This document shows positions 1 to 11,103 of a stretch of 64,000 nt of DNA, piece by piece; position 1 is the stretch's first letter; each line of letters begins with the position of its first letter. Source of the stretch: Chlamydomonas reinhardtii (lineage: Eukaryota; Chlorophyta; Chlorophyceae; Chlamydomonadales; Chlamydomonadaceae); the NCBI RefSeq assembly GCF_000002595.2, contig NC_057009.1, positions 1,856,346-1,920,345 of the forward strand, given 5' to 3'. The notes below the pieces were generated by a model. That model saw only the letters and a program-made list of their open reading frames with translations, made no database searches and was not told the origin of the DNA. Both the position numbers and the translations under genes were made by a program.

Positions 1-3000
1 GGCGGCGGCAGTGCGCGGGGGGGCCCGGACCTGAAGGCCCTGGGCCCGCGGCTGCCCAAGGGCAAGAACGCCGTGGACGTGGTGTCGGACTTCCTGTCGG
101 AGCTGCGGCGGTGCGTGGGGGCTGGTGTGGATGAGCGCGCACGGTGTGGCGGGTGTGGGCCTGTGTGGGCGGCTGGGGCTGGTGGAATGGTGGGCAGCGT
201 GGATGGGGGGCCTTGAGGATTCGCAAGGCTTGGGCGTCCCCAGCTATCATTTACCATGACCAGGGTACTGTGCGTGCGTTATTGCCGTGCTTACTTGCAG
301 CTTCACGTTCAAGCGCCTGAAGGACCAGTACGCCAAGTCGCCCGCCGCTGCCGCCACCGCCGCTGCCAACGGTGGTGGCGGCGCGGCGGCGGCGGCCGCG
401 CTGGACGCTGCCTCAGTGGTGTGGTGCGTCACCGCGCCTGCCATGTGGGGGGAGGCGGCCAAGGAGCGCCTGCGCCGAGCTGCCGACCGTGCTGGTGCGT
501 GGGGCAATGCGTTGGACTGGGAAGCTTTCAGTAGGCGGGCCGCTGGAGTAATGCGTCCCGCTTACTGTCGTACGTCCTGTTAATGGGGTGCAGGTGTTCC
601 GTAGTTCGGTTGGATTTGTCTCATTAACAGAACTGACCAGAGCTGCCGGCGTACGTACGTACGTACTTCATTGCTGTTCACAGGCATGAGCTTCGCCTCC
701 AAATCCGACTCTCTGATCCTGGCGCTCGAGCCGGAGGCCGCTGCTGTGGCCATGACTAAGATGAACCGCATCCGCGCCGCCGCCAGCGCCGCCAGGACCG
801 CCGCCAACGCCGCAGCTGGTGGCGACAGCAATGACGCCGGTGCCGGAGGCGGCCTCCGCCCGGTGACCGGTGGCAGCGGCCCGAAGCAGCAGCAGAAGGG
901 CGGCGGCGGCGCAGCGGCCGTCAAGGAGGGTGAGGAGCAGGAGCTGGAGGACGGCGATGTGGTGTTGGTGGTGGACTGCGGCGGCGGCACTGCAGACGTC
1001 ACCCTGCATGAGGTGGTCATCGACGAGGCGCAGGGAGACATACCCATGACCATACACCTGTACGAGGCGGCCGTGGGGAAAGGTCCGTGCGGGCGTGCGT
1101 AACGTACGGCAAGGTGTACATGTATGTCAGCAATTAGCATGCATGCGCGGGGCCATGCATGCAGCTTTGGGGGTGTCTCGGCTGCCTCGCGCGCGGCTCG
1201 TACGCACCTGTGGCTGGCCTGCCCAAGGTGCAGCAGACTGTAAACTTTGGGCAGGCCCCCTACGTTCCCCACAACCCAAAGTTCCCTACATTGTTTCCCA
1301 TCATTTCGCAGGCGCCGAGGCGGGCGGCCGCTCTGTGGACGCGGCTCTGTTTGCGCTGCTGCGGGGCCACGTGGGGCCGGAGGTGTGGGACGAGTGGAAG
1401 AAGCTGCACCCGGGCGAGTGGACCGAGCTGTCGTCCAAGTGAGTGGATGAGCCGTGTGCACGTCCGCGTCATTACCTCGTTGAGCGAGGGCGGTCGAGGC
1501 CCCGCATGCTGCCAATTTGCATGGTACGGCGCATTGGGCGAGCTGTCTTCGGCCGGCACGGCCTTGACGCCCGCACCGGTGTAAATGGCACTGACATACG
1601 GTAGTGCCGGTCTACATGGGTTTGTTTCGCTGCTGCTGCCTCTGCGGCAGGTGGGAGGACAAGAAGACAAAGATGAAGGAGGGTGATCCGGCGCTGGAGC
1701 TGCAGCTGCCGCCCGCGCTCATGGCGAGGTGCCAGCAGCGGATGGTAAGCGGTGCCAAGCGAGTCCGGTCAGACCCAACGTGCGTTCATGTCCAGAGCAT
1801 GTGATGTACGAGACAACGTGTTACAAAACATCAGCAGGGTTCCAGAGAATGTGGATACGCTGGGATACCGGAAGTGTTTGGACGGGATTGAGAATTATGG
1901 AATAGCCACACACGCGGTCCTTTCTGCTTACTTGCGCTGTGTCTGTCTATCGCACAGGCCGTGCAGTCGCCCGCCGCCCAACCCGGCCTGCACCTAGACG
2001 CGACCCTGGGACTGGTGCAGTTCAGCCGGGAGCTGCTGAGGGCGGAGGTGTTTGGGCCCGTCATGGACCAGATTGCGGCCGTGGTGAAGGAGGTGGAGGC
2101 GGAGGGGCGGCAAAGGCGTGGCAAGAAGGCGACCAAGGTGCGGACCTACCGCAGTGCGGCCGCCGTGTCAGCCTATAAGCCTTTATGCCGCCGCCGCATC
2201 GGCGCTCTCACCCATTTACCGTGTCCTCAAGGCCACATGCCCGCATTACTGCAACCTAACCTGCTTGCCCGTATGATGACACCACGGTACGGTGTCCATA
2301 GAACCACATCATCCAATCCACCCCATGCAGATGCTGCTGGCTGGCGGCTTCGGCAACAGCCCACTGCTGCAGGAGCGCATGCGGGAGCTGCAGCGGCAGC
2401 TGGGTGTGCCGCTGCTCATGCCGCCCGTGCCGGGCACCGTCGTAGTCACAGGCGCGTGTTTGTGCGCGTGTGTATTGAGGTAGCCCCCAGGCTGCCTGCC
2501 GAGCTGCAAAACTTGCCATGCAGCAAGAATTTCTCCCGGCTTGTCCCGTCGCGTTCCCCTATTACCATGCGGCCACGTTCCATGTCACACTTGTTACACG
2601 CATTGGCGGCCGCGCAGGCGCGGCGCTGCTGGGTGCGGAGCCGGGTCTGGTCCGGGCGCGGCGATGCCGCCTGACGTACGGCATCCGCTGCCGCGCGCTG
2701 TGGACGTCGGAGGAGGCGGTCAGCTACTCCGCGTTCGGCTACCCGCAGCGCATCTGGAAGCCCGAGGATAACGAATACTTCGCGGGTGCGTGGCGCGTGG
2801 GGGCCTGACGCGGCCTGGCCTGGTTTGGGCGTGGGCGCGGGCCTTGTTCGCGGTTTGCCCGAGCAAGAATTGGTTGGGTTCGGAGGCGCTGTACAGGTGC
2901 TCTTCGCGTACTTGCATCCCATGTGTGTGTCGATAAAACGAAGCCCGCCCAAGCACGTGTGTATGTGTGTTCTGTGTGCATCGCCCGCCACTTCACAGAC

Positions 3001-3265
3001 GGTGTGTTCGAGACGTTTGCGCGGCGTGGCCAGCTGGTGGCCACAGACGAGGCCGTGAAGCGCGTGTTCTGCCCCACCAGCAGGTGCGTGCCTGCGATGA
3101 TGGCGCTAGCTTGCGCGTTGTGTTTCACATGTGATGCACTTTCTAATGATGCTGAGCAACCAAGCTTGCTGTACACACACAGTGTGCCAGAGGCACCGCC
3201 CTCATTTGCCGCCGCCTCTGCCTAACCTGCGTCCGCCTCTGTCTCTCTCTTCCTCCATGTGTGAC

Positions 3266-3307
<42 letters not shown>

Positions 3308-3928
3308 GGCCGCAGCACCACCACCGCCATCGCCATTGACGTGTACGCCTCGCCGGCGGCCGAGGCCCGCTACACGTGCGAGCCCGGCATGCGGCGGGTG
3401 GCGCAGCTGACGCTGGAGCTGCCGGCCGGGTGGCGCCAGCGGGTGGCCAACAGGACCGATTACGACGTGGAGGTAGGACGTGTGGGGTGGGTGGGTGGGT
3501 GGGTGGGTGGGTGGAGGTAGGGGGTTGGTTGGTGGGTTGGTGGGTGGGGGTAGGGGGTGGGGAGGTTGAAACATTGGGAACAGGATACAAGGGGATGGGG
3601 GAGGGGAAGGACGGGGGGGGCTTACGTGCCCCAGCCCAACGATTTAGGGTCCCAGTAGTCAAGGCATACCGGTAGTCGCCCAACCCACAAATGCAGTGCG
3701 GGCTCCACGTGCAACGTGCAGATGGCAGGGGCGTTGGGATGCATGCCATGCTGCCATACGCATAACGTAAGACACGCGCACATACACGTACATGCTGCCT
3801 TGCCGCCGTGCACGTGCATCATCCCCGCTCCCCAGGTGGAGCTGCGCTTCGGCGCCGCGGCGATCACGGCTGTGGCGCGGGACCCGCACACCGGCGACGC
3901 CGTGGCCACACGTTTCAACTGGCTGTAG
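1..3928 (+). CDS. HSPA12-like HSP70-family ATPase, 3' part (5' end outside window)
   Basis: Eleven exons can be joined in frame: <1-110, 301-494, 684-1082, 1312-1438, 1651-1744, 1958-2137, 2331-2451, 2618-2785, 2999-3083, 3316-3472, 3836-3928, giving 575 visible residues and a TAG stop. The order of motifs is that of HSPA12A/B, the divergent actin/HSP70-fold chaperones. FTFKRLKDQY comes first, then the ALEPEAAA segment, the phosphate-binding VVDCGGGTADVTLHEV, the adenosine-loop LLAGGFGNSPLLQ, and LLGAEPGLVRARR near the end. The C-terminal VELRFGAAAIT segment matches the family end, and no canonical HSP70 substrate-binding domain follows. The Ala/Gly insert after KMNRIR is low complexity. The seventh intron needs a GC donor at 2452; the other donors are GT. 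The family is clear. The function (ATP-dependent, client unknown) is inferred, and the N-terminal P-loop lies outside the window. Confidence 0.88.
3271..3305. repeat. (CA)n microsatellite before a 3' splice site
   Basis: This is a pure CA dinucleotide run in the intron of the HSPA12-like gene. It ends about ten bases before the exon that starts at 3316, so it occupies the place of the polypyrimidine tract. Confidence 0.95.
3484..3570 (+). repeat. GGGT-rich minisatellite, possible G-quadruplex
   Basis: Repeated GGGT units, then longer G runs, start about 11 bases after the donor at 3473 in the last intron of the HSPA12-like gene. More than four G3 runs with one-base loops fit the standard G-quadruplex pattern on the transcribed RNA. 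Folding is an inference. Confidence 0.7.
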
Positions 3929-4221
3929 TGCCGTGGCTGTGTGGTTGCCGTGGCTGTAGTGGTGCTGCAGTGCCGTAGCTGTGTGTGTGCCGTGTGGATG
4001 TGGTGTAAAGTGCTTTGGCCCGGCGGGCGGCCTAACTGGGCACTACAGACGGGTGTGATGCCGCATGGTCGAGTGACTGAGCAAGGCAGTCGAGCCCGCA
4101 GTTGTCAGCGGCCCAAGGCGCCTTTGCATACGCTGATGCTGAGTTGCTGAGTTGCCGTCAGCAAGTTTGGTTTTGGGTCATGGGCCTGGGCTGGGCAGTT
4201 GGGGCATGCACGTATTACTGA

Positions 4222-4226
4222 TGTAA
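4222..4226 (+). terminator. TGTAA poly(A) signal for the HSPA12-like gene
   Basis: TGTAA is the usual Chlamydomonas polyadenylation signal. This copy lies about 290 bases after the stop. A second TGTAA at 4004-4008 is an alternative. The oppositely oriented F-box gene ends at 4653, so the two genes converge here. Confidence 0.5.
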
Positions 4227-4494
4227 TCGAGTTGCTCACAAGCTTATTCCGTCACTCGTCACGCACGTGCGTCTCCTCCGTGTGCTTCTACCTAGCCTAT
4301 TCCTGTACCTTCTTCCCCCCTCCACATTCTTCCACCACCGCCTGAGCACGGGTGTTTCCATGCTACTTGGCTACCGAACACAATCCAATGCAGCCGACAG
4401 CAAAAGAGGAGTATCACATGTTGACAAGGCAAGCAGCCAGCCTTTGAATCATTGAGAGGAACTATCCCGGAGCGTGGCGATGCAGGCCTTTCCA

Positions 4495-4499
4495 TTACA
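4495..4499 (-). terminator. TGTAA poly(A) signal for the F-box/LRR gene
   Basis: TTACA on the plus strand reads TGTAA on the minus strand, about 150 bases beyond the stop codon at 4653-4655. Confidence 0.5.
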
Positions 4500-4652
4500 A
4501 TAAGCGCTAGCCAATTGCGTGTTACGAAAGCACCATATGGTAGTCCCATCCACATCATAGAGAACGATGCCCCTGAAAGCCGATGCCTTACGCAGCCACT
4601 ACTTCTGCAACTTCCCACGGTGCCTTCATGCTCTGACGGGCTCGCTCCAGCC

Positions 4653-7600
4653 TCAGTCCAGGCCCGCATCGCGCGGCGTGGTCCACACCATGTCGCAGTG
4701 GCAGTACGGCAGAGCGTCCTGTCAGGCATGGTGAGGCGTGAGGGATGTGCATGCATGTGTGAGTGGCAGGGATAGGGACAGGGGCGTGGTAGGTACGCAT
4801 TTGGGGAGCGCCATGCGGCGCGCAGGTCTGGCGTCACAACCCCCAACACCTCTAAAGACCGTCTCAGACACCACAACCCTCCCCCACACCAATCTTCCCG
4901 TGCAGCCCCCCCCCCCATACACACCATCCCATGGATGGCTACCCCCCTCCGCCCTCCGCCCTTGCCGGCCCCTCCCACCTGCAGCACGCGCAGGCTGCCC
5001 AGCGCCCGCTCCGCGGTCTTGTCGGTGCAGCTGAGCCGCAGGTGCCGCAGCGCGCTCAGCGGCGCCAGCACCGCCAGCAGGGGGCCGCGCGAGGTCAGGT
5101 CGTCCGTCTCCAGAGAGAGGGCGCGCAGCGGGTGGGCTGGGCCCAGGCTGGGGCCGCCGCGCAGCGGCAGCGGCAGGCGCAGAAAGGCGGTGCTGGAGCT
5201 GGAGCTGGGGCTAGAGCTGGAGTTGGAGGGAGCGCGGCGGCCGCCGGACAACGCGGCCAGACAGGCTTGCGTCACTGAGGCGGCGGGGCGGGGGCGAGAG
5301 TAAGGAGCAAGCAGGAAAAGAACCGCAGAGAGACGGCGGCGGAGCTTGCTTCCGACAGGCAGGGATGTGGCCCCCGCATCGGTGACTGACTTCCCATCTT
5401 GGGGGCCCAAGCAAGTGTCTCCCCACCTGCGCGGTTGCCGGCGGCGCTGATGGCCAGTGACCGCAGTGCCGGCAACTGCTCCAGGCAGTCTGCCAGCGCG
5501 GCGTCCGTGAGGCCCACCACACCCGCCTGCGCGGCCAGTGGTGGAGGGAGCAGCAGCGTCAGGAACACGGGGGCCTAGGTGTTAGGATTGCAAGGGATGT
5601 ACAGCTGTACGGTACAGGCGCACGCCATAACATTTGAGATTCTTTAAGGGCATGCTGGGTAAGGAGGCCATGCACGCCAGGAGCAGATGGGGGGCCAAGG
5701 CGTCAAGCACGCACGAAAACACGAACGTCCACATGTTGCTGGCACACACGCACCAGGCGCAGGGAGCGCAGCGTGGAGCCGCAGCGGCGCGCCACCTCCG
5801 CCAGCAGCGGCGGCCGCACCACACACGACTCCACGTCCAGGCACGTCAGCTGCGACAGCGGCAGCCGCGGCCGTGGCACACGCGTGGGCGGCAGCGGCGG
5901 CCTCGCCGCCGGAGCCGGCAGCGGGCGCGGCGTCGGCGACGTCTCTTCACAGGGGGGCAGCGCGGGCAGCGCCGGTGGGCCAGAGGCAGCGGGTGCTGGC
6001 AGCGCGGCGCGTGCCGCCGCGGCGATGAGCGGGACTGGCAGCGCGACCCGGTTCCCGTCCTGGCTGGGGTAGGGCAGCGCCAGGCCCGCTCCCAGCGCCA
6101 GCCCCAGTCCACGCCCCCCGGGCCCAGGCAGCATCCCCAGGCCGGCTCCAGCCGCCGCGCCTCCTCCTCCTTCGCGGTCCCCCTCCCACTCCCGTTCCTC
6201 CTCCTCTTCCTCCAGCACCAACACGTCCTCCATCCGGTCCCCCAGCCCCCCCTCCTGATCCTCCTCCTCCTCCTCCTCCTCCTCCTCCTCCTCCTCCTCC
6301 GCTCCTCCCTCCCCTCCCTCTCCACCATCATCATCCCCGCCCGGGGGCGGCAGCGCCTCCGGCGGCGGCGCGCTCAGCTCCAACAGCAGGCTGTTGAGCT
6401 CCAGCGCCTGCAGCCCCACAGGCAGCCACGCCAGGTCCAGTGTGGGCGGCGGCTCACGGCGGAACAGCCGCCCGTGGCCCAGGCCCGCGCCCGCGCTACC
6501 CGGGCTGCAGCCGATGCCGCCTCCGGCGCCGCCGCCGCCTCCGGCGCCGACACTGTCGATGGTGGTGCCGGCTGCGCCGGCGCCGGCGCCGGCACTGGTG
6601 CTGAGCTGCTGTGGGTCTGCGTAGGCGCCTGGCGAGCCCGCCACCATGCTGCTGTTGCTGTTGCTGCTGTTGCCGCCGCCCGGGTACCTCTCCACCACCA
6701 GGCCTAGCTCGCGGAGCCCTGTGAAGCTGGACAGCATCGCCAGGCCTGCGCGCAGCAGCAGGCGGCAGGCAGCACGGCTGCGTCGCACAAACAGAATCCA
6801 TGATTGACGGAATCCCGTGGCCACGCGCGCCAGGCCGCGCTTGTACGACTGCAGTGCACCACATGCACATACACATGCACGACACACATGCTGCAGGCGC
6901 GCCACTCACTCTCCGGGTTGTAATCGCGGCGGCTGAGCGCCAGTCGGAGTGAGTGCAGCCGCGTCCACCGCGCCGCCAGCGTGCCCAGCCCCGCGGCCGT
7001 CACCGGCACAGTGATGGAACTCTCGCCGAAGCGCCGGGCCTGGAGGTGAGGGCATATGGCGTGGTGAGGGCATATCGCGGCACAGCCGGTGCAGGCGGCA
7101 CAGTGTCAATAAGAAGGCACGAGTGTTCAATTGAGCCAGGACCCGGCAAACCCGCAGCCCTTCATGAACGTCGTCAAAACACAATGTCGCCGCCTGTTCA
7201 CACAGCCCCCATGTGCTTCTCGCGCCGCGACCCCCTCCGAGCCGCCCCTCTTCCCGCCCACGCACCCCTACCAGCCCACGCCCCCTTCCAGTGCACTACG
7301 CAACCTCCACACACACCCTACCTCGGGGAAGTACGCCTTGCGCTTCTCCAGCGCGAACCGCTGCAGCGCCTCCAGTCGGCTGAGGCGGCTGAGCTGGCAG
7401 TGGATGGAGTGGTCGGTGTTGGCGTACACAGCCATGCGCAGCTCGCGCAGCCCCGTCAGCGCCGCCACCGCCTCAAACAGCGCCTCCGAGCCCACCCTGC
7501 GGCAGGAGGTTGGCGGGAGTAGAATGGGAGCATAAAGCAGGATGAAGCAGTCAGAGGTTGAGCAAACAGGATCAAGAGTAGTACGGAATGATGTGGGTCG

Positions 7601-9707
7601 GACGTGCTCGGTGCTCACGTGCCGCACCCCGTTGACCGCACGCCCTATTGGCCGCCCCCACCCCCCCAGCCGCCCCCCTGCCGCCCCCACCTGCACGCGC
7701 CCACGTCCAGGTGTGTGAGGCTGCCCAGCAGGTTGCCGCACTCCGCCAGCAGCCCCTGCGCCCGCTCCGTGTAGCGGAAGGACAGCGACAGGCTGCGGCC
7801 CGGCCGCACCGCACACAGCGCGCGGCGGCCCTGGTTCCCAAGCGGCGCCTACGCGAGCACACAAGCAGGCAAGCATGTAGCGTAATATCAACTCAAACCC
7901 GAAACGATGGGAATTTTAACGCTAATTATCATGTTTGCAAAAGGAATCCAAGCACGCATTCTAGCAACTGGTTTTCCGATGCCGGAAGTGCCGCGACCTG
8001 GCCTACTGGTTTTCCGATGCCGGCTGTGCCGCTGCTGCCACCCGCACCTGGTCCAGCGCCAGCTCTAGCTCCGCCAGTGTCGCCAGCCGCTCCAAGGTGG
8101 CTAGGTCGTACCTGACAGCGGCAGAAGAAGGCCAAGCGCCAAACACATGAGCTGAAAGCATTGAGCTACCCAAACTCCTCTCCCTCCATCACCACCTAAG
8201 CAGCCGCGCCAACCCGCACCGCCCCACTGCCACCGCCCCACCCCACACCGCCTTACCCCGCACCGGCCCCACCCCGCACCGCCCCCACCCCGCACCGCCC
8301 TACCCGCTGTCGCTGTCCAGCGAGCTGATGGCCAGCCGCTCCAGCCGCGGCAGCCCGCCGCCCAGCGCCGCCAGTCCCGCACTGCTGAGCCGGTGCGCGC
8401 GGAACTCCAGCCGCTCCAGGCTGCTCACACGCGCCAGCAGCCCCATGTCCTCATCGCACAGCCCGTGCTGGATCTGAGGCAGCAGCGTCAGGCAGCGAAG
8501 CTGCCCCGCGGGGCCGCCGGCTCCGCCGGCGGCAGCGCAGCTGCCGCCGCCGCCGGGCGGCGCGGCTGCGCCGCAGCCGGCGGCGAGGCCGGCGAGGAGG
8601 GCCTGGGCCGCTTCGCGGCCCAGCCCGCCGCCGATGACGGAGAGGGACGACAGCTGGCGCATGCGGCCGAGCTCGGCGGCGGCGGCGGGCGGCAGCTCGG
8701 CGCCGTCGCGCAGCTGCAGGCGCAGGTCGGTGACGGTGTGCAGCTGCTGCACCAGGGCCAGGTTGTTAACGAGCATGTCGGCGGTGATGGAGGCGTTGAC
8801 GTGGATGACGCAGCTGCGATGGAAGGACAGCGGCGGTGCGGGGGTTGGCGGGCAGGGTCAGGGGGGAAATGGGGTTCGGAGGGGGAAAGGAAGAACGGGG
8901 AGGAAAGGAGTACGGTGGGTTGATGGGCTAGGAGGCTTGCGCATTGCAGCAGGATTAGCATTAAGGCATAGCCACATCGGGTCGTGCTGGGGTGGGTTTG
9001 CAGGAGCCCAAGGCCACGCTCAACCCACATGGAGCCAACCTTGGTACCGGAACGCATGCGGCGAGCGTGGAAGCATGGAAATGACACGCTATTCACCTGC
9101 CCAGGTTGCGCAGCAGGCTCTGCAGCTTCTCAATCTTCGCCCGCCACATGCTGGGGTCGCTGTGCATGTCCACTTCCATGCCGGTCAAACCTGCGTTGAC
9201 AGCACGCACGCGCGTCAGCAGGCACAGGGTTTGGCCTCAGCTGATGGCATGCCCTTGCGTGAAGGGCGTTCCGAACACGCCCCATCACGCTCTGGATGCG
9301 GTCCGTGAGCGCCGGCGTGCATGATCACAGACTCGGGTGCCTTGCAAACGCGGGAGACGATACAGTGAACCGGGGTTCCGGGACTTGGGGGCCCCCCGAC
9401 GAGGCCCCCCCGTATGCGGCCATACGCACCTGTCGCTATGCTTTTGGCCCACGATTTACACACCAAGCTTGCACTCAACATATGAGAGCCCTCCGTAAGC
9501 TGGCTTCCAATCGCCTGCGCGCGAAAGCGACACACCTCGTCAGCATGACAACCCTAAAAATGACTTGTAATTCTGACAGCTTCGGCCCCTCCCAAGACCT
9601 AAGCTCACCTCCAGAAGCTCAGATGGTAGCTCTGCCCATTCTGACTTCGGCTCGGCGCACAGAGGCCGGTCCAGCGGCCCATGCGCAAGTGGAAAGCCTT
9701 CTGCCAT
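4653..9707 (-). CDS. F-box / leucine-rich-repeat protein
   Basis: Twelve exons join in frame on the minus strand: 9609-9707, 9430-9514, 9097-9190, 8304-8813, 8048-8111, 7691-7848, 7322-7496, 7039-6910, 6745-5754, 5574-5427, 5274-4979, 4718-4653; 938 residues. The N-terminus splices ELPSELLE to a segment holding SASLVCKSW, which is a typical F-box core that would bind SKP1 in an SCF ubiquitin ligase. The rest is irregular leucine-rich repeats (for example LERLEFRAHRLSSAGLAALG and LRSLAISAAGNRA), the presumed substrate-binding arc. The 992-base exon carries Gly/Ser/Ala-rich insertions and a run of at least 12 glutamates (GAG/GAA, near 6259-6300). I start at the ATG at 9707 because the longer frame begins with TTG. 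The substrate is unknown. Confidence 0.82.
8200..8302. repeat. C-rich CCCCACCCCGCACCG minisatellite in an intron
   Basis: Imperfect tandem CCGCACCG/CCCCACC units fill most of the intron between the exons at 8048-8111 and 8304-8813 of the F-box gene. The sense strand is G-rich. The repeat stops two bases from the exon at 8304, so it abuts the splice donor. Confidence 0.75.
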
Positions 9708-10047
9708 CGCGCTGTGACAACCACTCAGGCGCAATCGTTTTCACTTATGTTTTGCAGGCATTCAATAACAACTGCCACGCCAATTCTGTGCCACACCAGT
9801 AGATGAGTGATGCTAAATACTAAAACTGTGCAGGAAGTCAGGATTAGGAGTACGTAACAAGTCGGAAAGGATTAATAAGGTGCCATCGAGCAGTATGGCT
9901 GGCTCAATGGGCGGCCTGCGCCCGATGCACGAAGCTTCGCGATTCGTGTGCCTCGCCCGCCTGTTTTGCCGGCAGGTCCCAGCAGGAGGCAGCAGGCCCC
10001 ACCCACTGAACCAGCCACGCAGCATCAAACCCCTTCACCGCCCCTGT

Positions 10048-10990
10048 CCTCCAGGCAGTGCTCGTATCTTCCTTCTTTTCGACAGAAATTTGCCCAAAAT
10101 AGCCTCCGGCGGAAGAATTTTTTGATTCCTGTGGCCAAAAATCTGTGAAAACGCTTCAGATTTTGAGGGTCTTTCTGAGAATCGCAGAAGACATTTTGGG
10201 GCGTTTCTGTCACTTGTCCGGGCCCAAGGCAAGGGTGACTGAGGTTCCCCAGGATAATCTACGGCCGTGTCCTGCTGGTACCATGGGGGCGTGGGTACCA
10301 CGATAGGTCAGCCTTCTACCAGGGGGGTCATGCCGTGGGTGAGTGAGCATGATGAGCATGGGTGAGGGCGCTGGGGTTTGGCGTGGGGATGGGCCACGAT
10401 TTGCCATGGAGCCATGGAGCCGGTGCTTTTTTCAGCAACATAGTGTTAACGTGGCAACAGCAACCTCACCCCGCAGGCTGTGACAATGGCACGTCCTGTG
10501 CGGTGGAATATTTTGCTGTGCCGGAGCCGGAACGTGGGCTGGGGGCAACAGCAACCTCACCCCGCACGCTGTGACAATGGCGCATGCCGTGCGGCGGAAT
10601 ATTTTGCTGTGCCTGAGCCGAAACGTAGGCTGGGGGCAACAGCAACCTCACCCCGCACGCTGTAACAATGGCGCATGCCGTGCGGCGGAATATTTTGCTG
10701 CACCTGAGCCGGAACGTGGGCTGGGGGCAACTGCAGCCGCATTCGGCACGCTGCAACAGGACAACCTTGTTTGGCAGTACACCGGATGCTCAGCACCAGC
10801 CATGGCGTGCCCCTGGCCACACCCCTGGCCTGACACGAACCGTGCATAGGTCGGGGGCGGAGCCCCCGGAAAAATTTTGGGGAACAAAGATGCGGCGGCG
10901 GAGGGTTTCTGAAAATCAAAGATGCCTTTTTCCGGAAATCTGTCATTGGCGCCGCACCTGCCTTCTTAAGATACGAGCACTGCCTCCAGG
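10048..10990. mobile_element. Non-autonomous hAT-like DNA transposon, 927 bp, with target duplication
   Basis: The element spans 10056-10982. Its ends are a perfect 15-bp inverted repeat, CAGTGCTCGTATCTT at the left and its reverse complement at the right. It is flanked by an identical 8-bp direct repeat, CCTCCAGG, at 10048-10055 and 10983-10990. Ends starting CAGTG together with an 8-bp target site duplication are the hallmark of the hAT superfamily. No transposase-like frame is visible inside, so it must depend on an enzyme supplied elsewhere. The intact ends and perfect duplication suggest a recent insertion. It sits about 120 bases beyond the EF-P stop codon, probably in or near that gene's 3' UTR. 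Confidence 0.88.
10451..10760. repeat. 91-bp tandem repeats inside the hAT-like element
   Basis: A 91-base unit containing GGCGGAATATTTTGCTGTGC is present about three times. Equivalent points fall at 10481, 10572 and 10663, and a degraded fourth part follows to about 10760. Subterminal or internal arrays like this are common in non-autonomous hAT elements. Confidence 0.88.
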
Positions 10991-11103
10991 ATACAAACGC
11001 AGCGCAGCACTGAGCTACCCTAGCCCGCCAGCCCGCCAACACCGCACGTGCTTTCCATGCAGTCTCATGCGGTCATGCCACAACGCCAAACGCCACTGCT
11101 GCC

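Noticed and set aside
580-1515. A 311-residue minus-strand frame opposite the HSPA12-like exons
   Set aside because: The plus strand has the clear HSP70-family motifs and splice sites; the minus frame is a GC-rich shadow.
9609-9734. F-box protein start at 9734
   Set aside because: That codon is TTG; the first ATG in frame is at 9707.
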